38,535 nucleotides of DNA. It comes from JBBQFC01 sp038321615 (GTDB lineage Bacteria; Bacteroidota; Bacteroidia; Flavobacteriales_D; Cryomorphaceae). Both the position numbers and the translations under genes were made by a program. The stretch is from the NCBI GenBank assembly GCA_038321615.1, contig JBBQFC010000032.1, positions 1 to 38,535 of the forward strand. The letters are read 5' to 3'. Numbering within the stretch: the stretch's first letter is position 1; the number at the start of each line of letters is the position of its first letter. Shown one piece after another: positions 31,229 through 38,535 of the stretch. Below the pieces are notes generated by a model. It had not been told where the DNA came from, ran no database searches, and saw only the letters and a program-made list of their open reading frames with translations.

Positions 31229-32719
31229 CTAGCTAAACAACCTACTCGGCGATCCTTCGGTCATTTGCCCAAAGCGAAAGCGCAGAAAGCCGGCGGCGAT
31301 GGAGAGATTGGGCTTATCGTCGCGGACGAAGTAGAGCATATCGCGGCTGGAGATGCCGAACTCCCAAGTGCCTTCGCCAATAGCGAAGTTGAGTCCGAAG
31401 GGAATGCGGAAATCGTAATTATCGCCAGCGCCAATACCCGCGGAAACGCGGAAGAATGCAGCAGGGATGAAATCTAAGCCTGCGGCAAAAGCCAAATTCT
31501 GGATGTTTCCTGGTTCATCGTTAAAGGGAGCAGCCACATCTAAACCAAGGCGAATTTTAGGACTCAAGAAATACGCCAAGCCCAACCGAAACTGCGTGGG
31601 TAATTTCACCTTTTTCTCCTTAATGCCTTCCCACTGAAATAGCCCGTCGTCACCCGAAAAGACATCGAACTCGTTGAATACATTGTAGCTCGTAAGTCCC
31701 AGCGATTCTAAATCGTAAATCAGCGTATCCTTTGTTTGATATACGTTTCCATCGAAGGTGATACTTCCGATATCTGTAACAGAAGCCGAAATGCGAAGCT
31801 TGTCATTGAGCTCGAAAGCCAATCCCAAATCAAAACCAAATCCATCTCCGATCGATTCCCAATTCTCACCCGATATAGCACTCGGGCTGGTTGCCGCAAC
31901 ACTTCCGTACTCAATGTTAAGCCCGGGCGTGGAAGCGGTGAAAGCCTGCGCGACAGATCCATTCTCGATGGTAAGATCAAGCAGATAATATCCCTGTAGA
32001 TATTTCACTCCAACGCCTCCGTAAACGCTGTATTTTTCATTGGAAAAAAGGGATCGACCATAGCCAAAATTATACTCTGCGTAGGCCAAATCGCGGATAA
32101 CGGTACCGTCGTAAAGCTGCGAACCTTCCCCGGGATTGCTCGAAAAGCCGAGAATTACATTTTCCAGATCAGCCGAATTGGAACCCCCGTTGGGTATGGT
32201 ATCATTGCCGTTTTCGCCGGGCACTATCCACTGATCGAAATAAGGATCGGCGTAGCCGCGCCAAAGATGATCGGAAGCGTTATTGTTAAAAACAGAGAAA
32301 TGGGAGAATTTTGCCCCCATCGAAAACGCGAAATTTCCGGCTTTTTTAGTGTTTATTGCAAAGCCCAATGCGGTGACGTTTAAAGTCATTGCGAGCCGGG
32401 TATCGGTAAATTGTTGGGCTGCCAGAAACTGTTCGTCCACCGAAAGTTCTTCATCCGTATTCTTAATCGCATCGGAAAGTTGCTTTCGGGTAAGCCCCTC
32501 TGCATAATTCGAAAATCCAAATTGCCCAAGACTAAGGGTAAATTTCTTTTTGTATTCATTTCCGAAAGCAATATTTGCCGGGTTTATACCCAATGCTTGA
32601 TAGTCGGTAACGAAGGCTGTGGCAGCGCCGCGTCCGGTTTCTGTGAAAGCCGCATTTTCTAATTGGGCGCAGGCAATGGCAGGAATGGCTGCGCAAATCA
32701 CCAAAAGCTCAAGTCTCAT
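31229..32719 (-). CDS. DUF5723 family outer-membrane protein
   Basis: A 496-residue exported protein. The start is taken at the ATG at 32719, which gives a proper signal peptide (MRLELLVICAAIPAIACAQ); the frame runs 28 codons further upstream, but that extension has no signal character. The body is beta-rich with GRGAATAFVTDYQALGINPANIAFG near the N terminus, as in DUF5723 proteins, followed by alternating strands and many aromatic-ended segments (GISSRDMLYFVRD, FLRFRFGQM), as expected of an outer-membrane barrel. Function unknown. No sorting domain is present, so it is probably itself an outer-membrane component. Transcribed alone. Confidence 0.83.
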   Translation of the reverse strand: MRLELLVICAAIPAIACAQLENAAFTETGRGAATAFVTDYQALGINPANIAFGNEYKKKFTLSLGQFGFSNYAEGLTRKQLSDAIKNTDEELSVDEQFLAAQQFTDTRLAMTLNVTALGFAINTKKAGNFAFSMGAKFSHFSVFNNNASDHLWRGYADPYFDQWIVPGENGNDTIPNGGSNSADLENVILGFSSNPGEGSQLYDGTVIRDLAYAEYNFGYGRSLFSNEKYSVYGGVGVKYLQGYYLLDLTIENGSVAQAFTASTPGLNIEYGSVAATSPSAISGENWESIGDGFGFDLGLAFELNDKLRISASVTDIGSITFDGNVYQTKDTLIYDLESLGLTSYNVFNEFDVFSGDDGLFQWEGIKEKKVKLPTQFRLGLAYFLSPKIRLGLDVAAPFNDEPGNIQNLAFAAGLDFIPAAFFRVSAGIGAGDNYDFRIPFGLNFAIGEGTWEFGISSRDMLYFVRDDKPNLSIAAGFLRFRFGQMTEGSPSRLFS

Positions 32720-32793
32720 ATTGTGAAATTTGAATCGAATGTATGCTTTCCAATATTCACATTGGCGCGTATAGCGAGAATTAGGGATGGCGA

Positions 32794-34296
32794 TTACATC
32801 CAATCGCGGTCATCGCGCTCCACGGTGTAGAGCAGGTAATCGCGCATTTCAACCACCTCGTTGTAGTCCAAATACATGGCCGATAATTTGCCCGCAGCTG
32901 TGTATAGATCCACATGAGCCAGGTTTCGCCGCTGGGTAAATATGCTTTGTCGAAGTTCCAAAGCTTGAAGCTTGTACGATTGGCAGACGGTGCGCGATGC
33001 AAAGATTCGGCCTTTTTGTACTTGAATATGCGCGCCATCGTAAAGCAATCGCACGCGCTTACCATATTGATAGGCTATTGCAGAAATAACCGGTACGGCA
33101 ATGGAAGTAAGGGCCAATAATGGATGGATGAAATAGGCTAGCCCCGCGCTACCTGGGAGAATGATTAATGCCGATAGCGCTGCCGCCAAACGGGCATAAG
33201 CCGCCGGATTGGCTTTCAGCTCCATTGCCGGAAGGCGATAATCGGGAAAAACGGCTTCAACCAATTGCGCGGTATGGTATTCCTTCAAGGCGGGTATTTC
33301 AATTCGCTCGCTCGATGCTGATTGTTCCATACTATTCGACGGCTTAATTTTCACCGATTCGAATCCAATCATTCGGCGCAGCGGGTTGCTTTGCCAGCGC
33401 AAGTATTGAATTTTCTGGAGGGGAACGCGGAACTCGCTTCGCTTCAACAAGCCGGTGGTAACGTCAATGGCATCGGACTTGAGCACCACCTTAAGATCGT
33501 AAAAACGCAGAAAAACGCGCAGAACACTCAGCAATACAGAGAAAACGGCATAGGCCACCCCTACGACAATAAGCAAACGCAGCCCGAGTGATGCCGCCTG
33601 AGCCGCATAGCTATCTACCTGATCGCGATATTTCTCAAGAATGTAGTCTTGATATTGCGATACCGTACCTACTACGAATGCTAATGCCACCAATCCAGTG
33701 CGCAAATGGTTTTCGGTAAGACCCACTTTCAATAAATCGATGATGCTTAGGTGCATCAACACCCGGCCTGTGGCTTCCTTTACTTGGGAATTTTCTGATA
33801 TTTCATCGGTTTCACTACCAATTATATCCTGAGCGGCTTTGTGGCTATAAATTTGGTTTTTCAATATTTCGGCGAGCTGTCTGCTGAGAGCGGGTATTTC
33901 CAGTTCACTGCTTTTTGAACCCGCCGTATCCACGCGCAGAGCCACCAACCCCAGAATCCGCTGAACGATGTGCTCGGTGATTTGAATGGATTGGATGCGC
34001 TCGAAAGGGACGGCAACCCGCTCCTTGTAAAATACGCCTTTGTGAATAATCACTTCGTCGCTGCTAATGGAGAAGGTGAAATTTCGGTATTGGTAATAGG
34101 CCAAAACACCTGAAAAGATGATAATCGGTGAGAGCACAAAAGGCACGATGAATAGCAAAGCTGGCTGGGTGGAAACAATCGCCACGAGCGCAAAAAACAG
34201 GGAGAAAGTGGCGCGGCCATTTTTGAAAAGATAGACCACAATACCCAAGCGACTTTGGCGCTGTGGCACCGAGAAATCAATAGCCTGCTCAGGCAT
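32794..34296 (-). CDS. membrane protein with three bacterial PH domains (YdbT-like)
   Basis: A 500-residue inner-membrane protein with hydrophobic helices near 25-60, 195-255 and 370-400. Three bPH2-type domains sit between them: about 75-150 (VIIHKGVFYKERVAVPFERIQSIQI), about 265-345 (VTTGLLKRSEFRVPLQKIQYLRW) and about 410-490 (IQVQKGRIFASRTVCQSYKLQALEL). The layout matches YdbT-type proteins, which occur with a smaller YdbS-type partner. The start overlaps the end of that partner gene by 8 bp. Function of the pair is not well defined. Confidence 0.85.
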   Translation of the reverse strand: MPEQAIDFSVPQRQSRLGIVVYLFKNGRATFSLFFALVAIVSTQPALLFIVPFVLSPIIIFSGVLAYYQYRNFTFSISSDEVIIHKGVFYKERVAVPFERIQSIQITEHIVQRILGLVALRVDTAGSKSSELEIPALSRQLAEILKNQIYSHKAAQDIIGSETDEISENSQVKEATGRVLMHLSIIDLLKVGLTENHLRTGLVALAFVVGTVSQYQDYILEKYRDQVDSYAAQAASLGLRLLIVVGVAYAVFSVLLSVLRVFLRFYDLKVVLKSDAIDVTTGLLKRSEFRVPLQKIQYLRWQSNPLRRMIGFESVKIKPSNSMEQSASSERIEIPALKEYHTAQLVEAVFPDYRLPAMELKANPAAYARLAAALSALIILPGSAGLAYFIHPLLALTSIAVPVISAIAYQYGKRVRLLYDGAHIQVQKGRIFASRTVCQSYKLQALELRQSIFTQRRNLAHVDLYTAAGKLSAMYLDYNEVVEMRDYLLYTVERDDRDWM

Positions 34297-34801
34297 GCTG
34301 CGCAGCCTTTTTGGAAATGTAATCGCGGAGCAATTGCGCTTCTTCTTTTTCCAGGCCCGGAATAGAGAGATCAGAGCTGCTGCCGCCCGCCGTGTAAATT
34401 TTGAGGGTAGAAAGCTTAAATCTCCGCTCGAGCGGGCCTTCGCTCACTTCACTGTGTTGTATTCGGTTGAAAGGAATGGTTATTACACTGTGAAAGAGCC
34501 AACCCTCGGCATAAGTTATATCCTGATCGCGCAGGGCATAACCCCTTTTCGGGAAATCGAGCTGAATGCCTGCAATATTCAAGAACAGAACGATGCTGAG
34601 CACCAGAATTACCGAAAGCGGCCAGTTGACACCCGCAAAAATAGCCACGATCGACAGCACAATAATAAGAGGGCCGATAAAAAGCAGCAAGCTTAAATAT
34701 CGGAATCGTTTAAAACGCACCGGATGCAACTGATAACGAGCCGATTCCAACTTCGGCAATTCTGCAACTTCTACTGAGGCATTTTGCCATTGCTCTTCCA
34801 T
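34289..34801 (-). CDS. membrane protein with one bacterial PH domain (YdbS-like)
   Basis: A 170-residue protein with two closely spaced hydrophobic helices (about 33-80) and one bPH2 domain (about 85-165: YAEGWLFHSVITIPFNRIQHSEVSEG, then TLKIYTAGGSSSDLSIPGL). It forms a YdbS/YdbT-type pair with the downstream gene. The ATG at 34801 lies only 5 nt after a TAATTTTG box, so the mRNA may be leaderless. Confidence 0.85.
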   Translation of the reverse strand: MEEQWQNASVEVAELPKLESARYQLHPVRFKRFRYLSLLLFIGPLIIVLSIVAIFAGVNWPLSVILVLSIVLFLNIAGIQLDFPKRGYALRDQDITYAEGWLFHSVITIPFNRIQHSEVSEGPLERRFKLSTLKIYTAGGSSSDLSIPGLEKEEAQLLRDYISKKAAQHA

Positions 34802-34806
34802 TGTGG

Positions 34807-34814
34807 CAAAATTA
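34807..34814 (-). promoter_or_regulatory. -7 box for the PH-domain operon
   Basis: TAATTTTG on the minus strand matches TANNTTTG and ends 5 nt before the ATG at 34801. It shares an 88-bp divergent spacer with the plus-strand box at 34878. Confidence 0.45.
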
Positions 34815-34877
34815 CGCCATAATTGATCGGGCTAGATAGAATTTTTACAAGTGGTAGTGCAATTAGTAAGGAGCAGT

Positions 34878-34885
34878 TACCTTTG
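34878..34885 (+). promoter_or_regulatory. -7 box for the small membrane protein gene
   Basis: TACCTTTG matches TANNTTTG and ends 4 nt before the GTG start at 34890. Confidence 0.45.
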
Positions 34886-34889
34886 AGCC

Positions 34890-35087
34890 GTGAAGAATAT
34901 CGGAACAGGTCACTGGATTTTTGCGGGTTTATTTGTCTTGGCATTTGTGAGCTATATTATCTACGCTTACCGCAAGGATCTAAAAAGAAGCGGCGTGCAT
35001 TATCGCAGAGTATACCTTCTTCTTATATTCGCAGCCATTGCATATACCTTAATGTACCTGCTCAACAAGGCATTTCTTTTCAGTTGA
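34890..35087 (+). CDS. small two-helix membrane protein
   Basis: A 65-residue protein with GTG start, two hydrophobic helices (about 9-26 and 43-62) separated by a basic loop (YRKDLKRSGVHYRR). Inner membrane predicted. It resembles small Bacteroidota proteins with the pattern G-x-W-I-x-x-G-x-F followed by A-Y-R-K-D. The gene ends 28 bp before an envelope protein gene and is probably co-transcribed with it. Function unknown. Confidence 0.65.
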   Translation: MKNIGTGHWIFAGLFVLAFVSYIIYAYRKDLKRSGVHYRRVYLLLIFAAIAYTLMYLLNKAFLFS

Positions 35088-35115
35088 AACTATTTTCTCA
35101 CCAAAATACTGGCGT

Positions 35116-35886
35116 ATGAAATTCAAATTTACCCTGATAACCTTCTCCGTTCTATTAAGCGGCTTTTGCTTAGCGCAGAAAAGCGATGTAGCCTTGTACA
35201 ACTCCAGGGACTGGTATGCTTCGACCGAAGGCGAGATAATCTTCTCTTTTGCCAATATTGATGCACCGGCCGGTTCGACGAATGAAACAGCTCTTAGATG
35301 GTCGCCAGTATTCAATTTGGCCGTTCACGCCAATTACGACTTCTCTAAAAACGTAGGTTTCAATGCCGGTTTAGGTATTCGAAATGTTGGGTTTATCCAA
35401 AAATTCGACCCCGTTGAAGGCTCCAATATCGATAAAACGAAGCATCGAACTTATAATCTGGGCGTGCCTGTTGGATTTAAATTCGGCCGCCTTGAGCAGA
35501 ATAAGCCCTTCTTTGCTTTTGTAGGCTTTGAACTAGAATTGGCGATGCAATACAAGCAGAAAGAATTTGACGGAAACGACAAGGAAAATAAAACGACGGG
35601 ATGGTTTTCTGATCGTACGGAAATATTCCAGCAGTCTGCGTTTGTTGGCCTACAATTGCCCGGTGGCTTGGCTGTGAAATTCAAATATTACCTAACGGAC
35701 TTCTTCAATTCCGATTTCAAGGAAACTCAGGAGATAGGAGGGCAAAACGTAATTGTAAAGCCCTACGCTAATTTCAACGCCAACGTATTTTATTTCTCCT
35801 TGGAATTTATGCCTTTCCAGGATGTAAACATCGCTTATAAAAATGCTGCTAAGCGATCGGCTCCACCCGCATCTGCTATGCGATAG
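35116..35886 (+). CDS. predicted outer-membrane beta-barrel protein
   Basis: A 256-residue exported protein with a signal peptide (about 1-20, ending LAQ), then alternating strand segments such as HANYDFSKNVGFNAGLGIRNVGF, YNLGVPVGFKFG and FFAFVGFELELAMQY. The glycine and aromatic spacing suggests an outer-membrane barrel of 8-10 strands, with charged loops (DGNDKENKT). No specific family recognised. Starts at ATG 28 bp after the small membrane protein gene. Confidence 0.75.
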   Translation: MKFKFTLITFSVLLSGFCLAQKSDVALYNSRDWYASTEGEIIFSFANIDAPAGSTNETALRWSPVFNLAVHANYDFSKNVGFNAGLGIRNVGFIQKFDPVEGSNIDKTKHRTYNLGVPVGFKFGRLEQNKPFFAFVGFELELAMQYKQKEFDGNDKENKTTGWFSDRTEIFQQSAFVGLQLPGGLAVKFKYYLTDFFNSDFKETQEIGGQNVIVKPYANFNANVFYFSLEFMPFQDVNIAYKNAAKRSAPPASAMR

Positions 35887-35969
35887 GTGGTTGGGCTGGG
35901 CGCAAATTCCTTAAACTTTAGCCAGCGCGAACTGTTATTTTTCGGAGCGGCTTAACGCAAATCTTTTAG

Positions 35970-37067
35970 ATGATATTTTCTGAAAAAGACCGATTGACTT
36001 TCTCCCCATTTTTTCCAGATAAGGGATCGCGCGCGTACTTTATGGCCGGTCCTTGCAGTGCTGAGAGCGAAGAACAAATGCTCGAAACGGCGCGGCATCT
36101 CGCCCAAACAGGTATCGACCTTTTTCGAGCAGGAGTTTGGAAACCCCGCACACAGCCTAATAGTTTTGAAGGCATAGGCGAAGACGCCCTAAAATGGTTG
36201 GCTACCGTGAAAAGCGAAACCGGATTGGCAGTGAGTACCGAGGTAGCCAATGCGAGCCATGTGGAATTGGCTTTGAAATATGGCGTTGATGTACTGTGGA
36301 TTGGCGCGCGCAGCACCGTGAGCCCTTTTACTGTGCAAGAAATTGCCGACAGCCTTGCGGGGGTCGATATTCCGGTTATGATCAAGAACCCAATCAATCC
36401 CGACGTCAGGTTATGGATTGGAGCGATAGAGCGAATTGCCAAGGCCAATGTTCAAAAGATCGCAGCCATCCACCGCGGGTTTAGCTCATTTGGGCCGGGA
36501 CATTTTCGCAACCAACCGCGCTGGCAGATCGCCATTGAGCTGAAACGCTTGTTTCCCGATCTCACCCTTATTTGCGACAGCAGCCACATTAGCGGGCGGC
36601 GCGATCTACTCGAAGAAGTGGCGCAAAAGGCTTTGGATCTCAATTACGATGGGATTATGCTCGAAGTGCATCCCAATCCCGATCAGGCTTTGAGCGACCC
36701 GCAACAGCAAATTACGCCCGAAGAATTTCGAGCCATCAAAAGCCGATTAATCTTTCGCCCAGCCGACAGCGAAAATCCCCATTTCAAACAATCGCTCGAA
36801 TCGCTACGCCGCCAAATGGACGAAATCGACGAAGAAATTTTATCGCTCCTTGCGCGCCGTATGGGCCTGGCCGATGAAATAGGGCTTTGCAAAAAAGAAA
36901 ACAATATCTCCATACTTCAAACCCGCCGTTGGTCCGAAATACTCGAGCGCAACATGGAGCAGGGACTAGCCATGGGACTAAATCCCGAATTTATTACCAA
37001 CATCTCGAAAGCTGTGCACCAGGAATCGATTAACAGGCAGCACGAGGTGATGCGCAAGCCCGATTAA
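35970..37067 (+). CDS. bifunctional DAHP synthase / type II chorismate mutase
   Basis: A 365-residue cytosolic fusion for the aromatic pathway. The N-terminal domain (about 1-265) is a KDO8PS-like DAHP synthase that condenses PEP and erythrose-4-phosphate: MAGPCSAESEEQ near 24-35, RAGVWKPRTQPNSF, VMIKNPINPD, CDSSHISGRRD and MLEVHPNPDQALSD. The C-terminal AroQ-type chorismate mutase (about 275-350) has LRRQMDEIDEEILSLLARR, the family's catalytic helix. The mutase domain is probably also a feedback sensor, as in characterised fusions. It and aroE belong to the same pathway but lie about 25 kb apart. No prephenate genes are adjacent. Confidence 0.93.
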   Translation: MIFSEKDRLTFSPFFPDKGSRAYFMAGPCSAESEEQMLETARHLAQTGIDLFRAGVWKPRTQPNSFEGIGEDALKWLATVKSETGLAVSTEVANASHVELALKYGVDVLWIGARSTVSPFTVQEIADSLAGVDIPVMIKNPINPDVRLWIGAIERIAKANVQKIAAIHRGFSSFGPGHFRNQPRWQIAIELKRLFPDLTLICDSSHISGRRDLLEEVAQKALDLNYDGIMLEVHPNPDQALSDPQQQITPEEFRAIKSRLIFRPADSENPHFKQSLESLRRQMDEIDEEILSLLARRMGLADEIGLCKKENNISILQTRRWSEILERNMEQGLAMGLNPEFITNISKAVHQESINRQHEVMRKPD

Positions 37068-37093
37068 GGCCTGGTTTTTGCAAAAATGAAATC

Positions 37094-37603
37094 ATGAAGC
37101 TGCCACTTACTTTTTTATTTGCTATCCTTCTATTTCAAAGTCTGAATGCCCAGGAACGTCTAACCGTAGAAGATCCTGAAATCCGTTTTTCATATGAATT
37201 ACCGGCTGGATGGGTAACCAAAGATGACGGTTATTATCACATAGCGTCCCCGATAGCGGAAGAAGCTGCTGAGCACATATCGATCACCTATTTTTCCCAA
37301 GCCGTGCCAGATTTTAAAGACTTTTTCGAAGGGTTTGTAGAGATTCAGTTGCCGAGCCAGTTGACAAATTACCAGATTAGGGGGCAAGGGAAATCGCGTA
37401 TCGATGGAGAGGAAGCCTACTGGGTGTCGTACACACATTCCAATTCGGAAAATCCAAAAGTCAATTACGCTTGTATTCAATACCTGTATCCCAAATTTGG
37501 GCAGGCATTTTATTTAACTTACACCGCTGCACCAGCCATCTACGCTGATGGTTTAGCGGCGGCTCAGTCGGCCATCTGGTCTTTTCAAGCTGAAGCGAAG
37601 TAG
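37094..37603 (+). CDS. exported protein of unknown function
   Basis: A 169-residue protein with a signal peptide (about 1-19, MKLPLTFLFAILLFQSLNAQ). The mature part alternates strands and helices (IRFSYELPAGWVTKDD, HISITYFSQ, GEEAYWVSYTH, KFGQAFYLTYTA, AAAQSAIWSFQ), a layout like PsbP/DcrB-fold proteins. No lipoprotein Cys. ATG start 26 bp after the DAHP synthase stop; functional linkage is doubtful. The fold assignment is only a suggestion. Confidence 0.65.
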   Translation: MKLPLTFLFAILLFQSLNAQERLTVEDPEIRFSYELPAGWVTKDDGYYHIASPIAEEAAEHISITYFSQAVPDFKDFFEGFVEIQLPSQLTNYQIRGQGKSRIDGEEAYWVSYTHSNSENPKVNYACIQYLYPKFGQAFYLTYTAAPAIYADGLAAAQSAIWSFQAEAK

Positions 37604-37752
37604 CATATTTGCTCTTAACGTAGAAGCTCTTCATACGTTAGACCTGTTAAAAATTCTTGGATTCCATTCTGTGGAATACCATCTCCAGTCGATGATTTTA
37701 ACTAGTTTCAAGCGATCTAATAGTTTACACTTATTAAATACGCTTAATCAAG

Positions 37753-38535
37753 ATGAAAAATTTACTTAAATCCATACTGCTCCTGGCCTGTTTTCTTTCG
37801 CTTGGAAATCTTCAAGCGGGAGATCCGAAGCTTAGTCAGACCAATGGTTTTACAGAAAACTGTGGTCAAATTTCCGACCAATTCGGTCATCCCAACGATG
37901 CCGTAAAATTCCTTTGGAGTACCAATCGAGCAATGAACGTGCAAATTAAAAATGCTAGTTTGAGCTACGACAGCTTCAAGTCTGAATCGAAAGGCACGAT
38001 CGCTTTTCATCGCTTGGATATGCGTTTGAAGGGTGCTTCGCAAAGTGCCAGAATGGTGGCGAGCAATTATGTGCCTGGCGAAACCCACTACGCGGGAAAA
38101 TTGAAAGGGCAACCGATTGAGCACGTCAGCACAGCCGACCAACTCCTGGCTGAAAATGTATATCCCGGAGTAGATTGGAAGCTAAACATTACGGAGTCCG
38201 GCAATTTGAAATACGACTTTATTGTCCGTGAACAAGCTGCCCTAGACCAAATTCAATTGGAATACAAGGGGTTCGACCACTTTGAGCTCTGCGATGGAGC
38301 GCTGCATTTTACCATTTCAGGACGTACCATTGTTGAGCATATTCCAGCCAGTTGGGTGAGCGAAACGGGTGAAGAAATGGCTATTCAATATCATATTTCT
38401 CATGAAAGTGCCGATGCTTTGGTTCTTTCGTTTCAGCAAGAAACTCCTTGCGAGTACGATGGTACGCTTGTTATCGACCCGGAGGCGTTTTTCGAATGGG
38501 GCACCTATTATGGCGATTCGCTTTACGATGTGGCT
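37753..38535 (+). CDS. secreted DUF7948 protein, 3'-truncated by the window
   Basis: The start of a long gene that runs off the right edge; 261 residues are visible. A signal peptide (about 1-22, MKNLLKSILLLACFLSLGNL) is followed by a DUF7948-type domain opening at FTENCGQISDQFG and containing VPGETHYAGKL, ENVYPGVDWKLNI and TLVIDPEAFFEWGTYYGDS. The last phrase normally precedes SBBP propeller repeats, so a propeller and a T9SS sorting domain are expected outside the window. Same architecture class as the gene at the left edge, but with the usual domain order. ATG start; no clear promoter box. Confidence 0.85.
   Translation, partial: MKNLLKSILLLACFLSLGNLQAGDPKLSQTNGFTENCGQISDQFGHPNDAVKFLWSTNRAMNVQIKNASLSYDSFKSESKGTIAFHRLDMRLKGASQSARMVASNYVPGETHYAGKLKGQPIEHVSTADQLLAENVYPGVDWKLNITESGNLKYDFIVREQAALDQIQLEYKGFDHFELCDGALHFTISGRTIVEHIPASWVSETGEEMAIQYHISHESADALVLSFQQETPCEYDGTLVIDPEAFFEWGTYYGDSLYDVA

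Noticed and set aside
32720..32803. 28-codon extension of the DUF5723 protein
   Set aside because: The internal Met gives a clean signal peptide; the extension is polar and would mask it.

Overview
The window is a chromosomal segment of a Bacteroidota bacterium, probably a Flavobacteriales-like lineage. Three kinds of evidence point there: secreted proteins with C-terminal type IX secretion (T9SS) sorting domains, Bacteroidota-type promoters (-7 box TANNTTTG, no strong Shine-Dalgarno sites), and families typical of the phylum (DUF5723, DUF6132, DAHP synthase fused to chorismate mutase, CheB/CheR-histidine kinase hybrids). No rRNA, tRNA, CRISPR array or intact insertion sequence was recognised.

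Layout. 1-5120: two secreted T9SS proteins, the first cut by the window edge. 5266-9563: DUF1801 protein, ribosome hibernation factor, purC-phoH, a SAM hydroxide adenosyltransferase and a small unknown. 9985-14205 (minus): a tightly packed operon TPR protein - phosphosulfolactate synthase - rhodanese - DUF368 translocase - aroE. 14401-17008 (plus): phosphoglucosamine mutase and cysteine desulfurase. 17009-18243: a large degenerate tandem array. 18269-20604: a conserved protein of unknown function and a PhnP-like metallohydrolase. 20659-31228: a more AT-rich, accessory-looking block with a membrane protein, a CheB-CheR-PAS-histidine kinase and its single-domain response regulator, then a sulfur-handling island. 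31229-37603: DUF5723 protein, a PH-domain membrane pair, small envelope proteins and DAHP synthase/chorismate mutase. 37753-end: the start of another DUF7948-type secreted protein related to the one at the left edge.

The most informative system is the sulfur island (26639-30809, minus): a Crp-type regulator, DUF2892 protein, half-length TauE, persulfide dioxygenase-rhodanese fusion, DUF6132 protein, two single-domain rhodaneses, a YgaP-like membrane protein and thioredoxin. Two near-identical GTGA-N6-TCAC palindromes lie upstream of its two internal transcription units, both centred about 42 bp before the predicted transcription start. The regulator's recognition helix carries the Arg-Glu-x3-Arg set that reads GTGA in E. 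coli CRP, while its effector pocket lacks the cAMP-binding residues and has three cysteines. This supports a self-contained regulon that may respond to sulfide or persulfide.

A second theme is repeats: the three repeat loci (6158-6360, 9640-9978, 17009-18243) all lie in spacers between convergent gene ends, and the two larger arrays share a motif in opposite orientation. A third is start-site architecture: several -7 boxes end only 4-5 nt before a start codon, which suggests leaderless mRNAs, and several genes appear to start with TTG.
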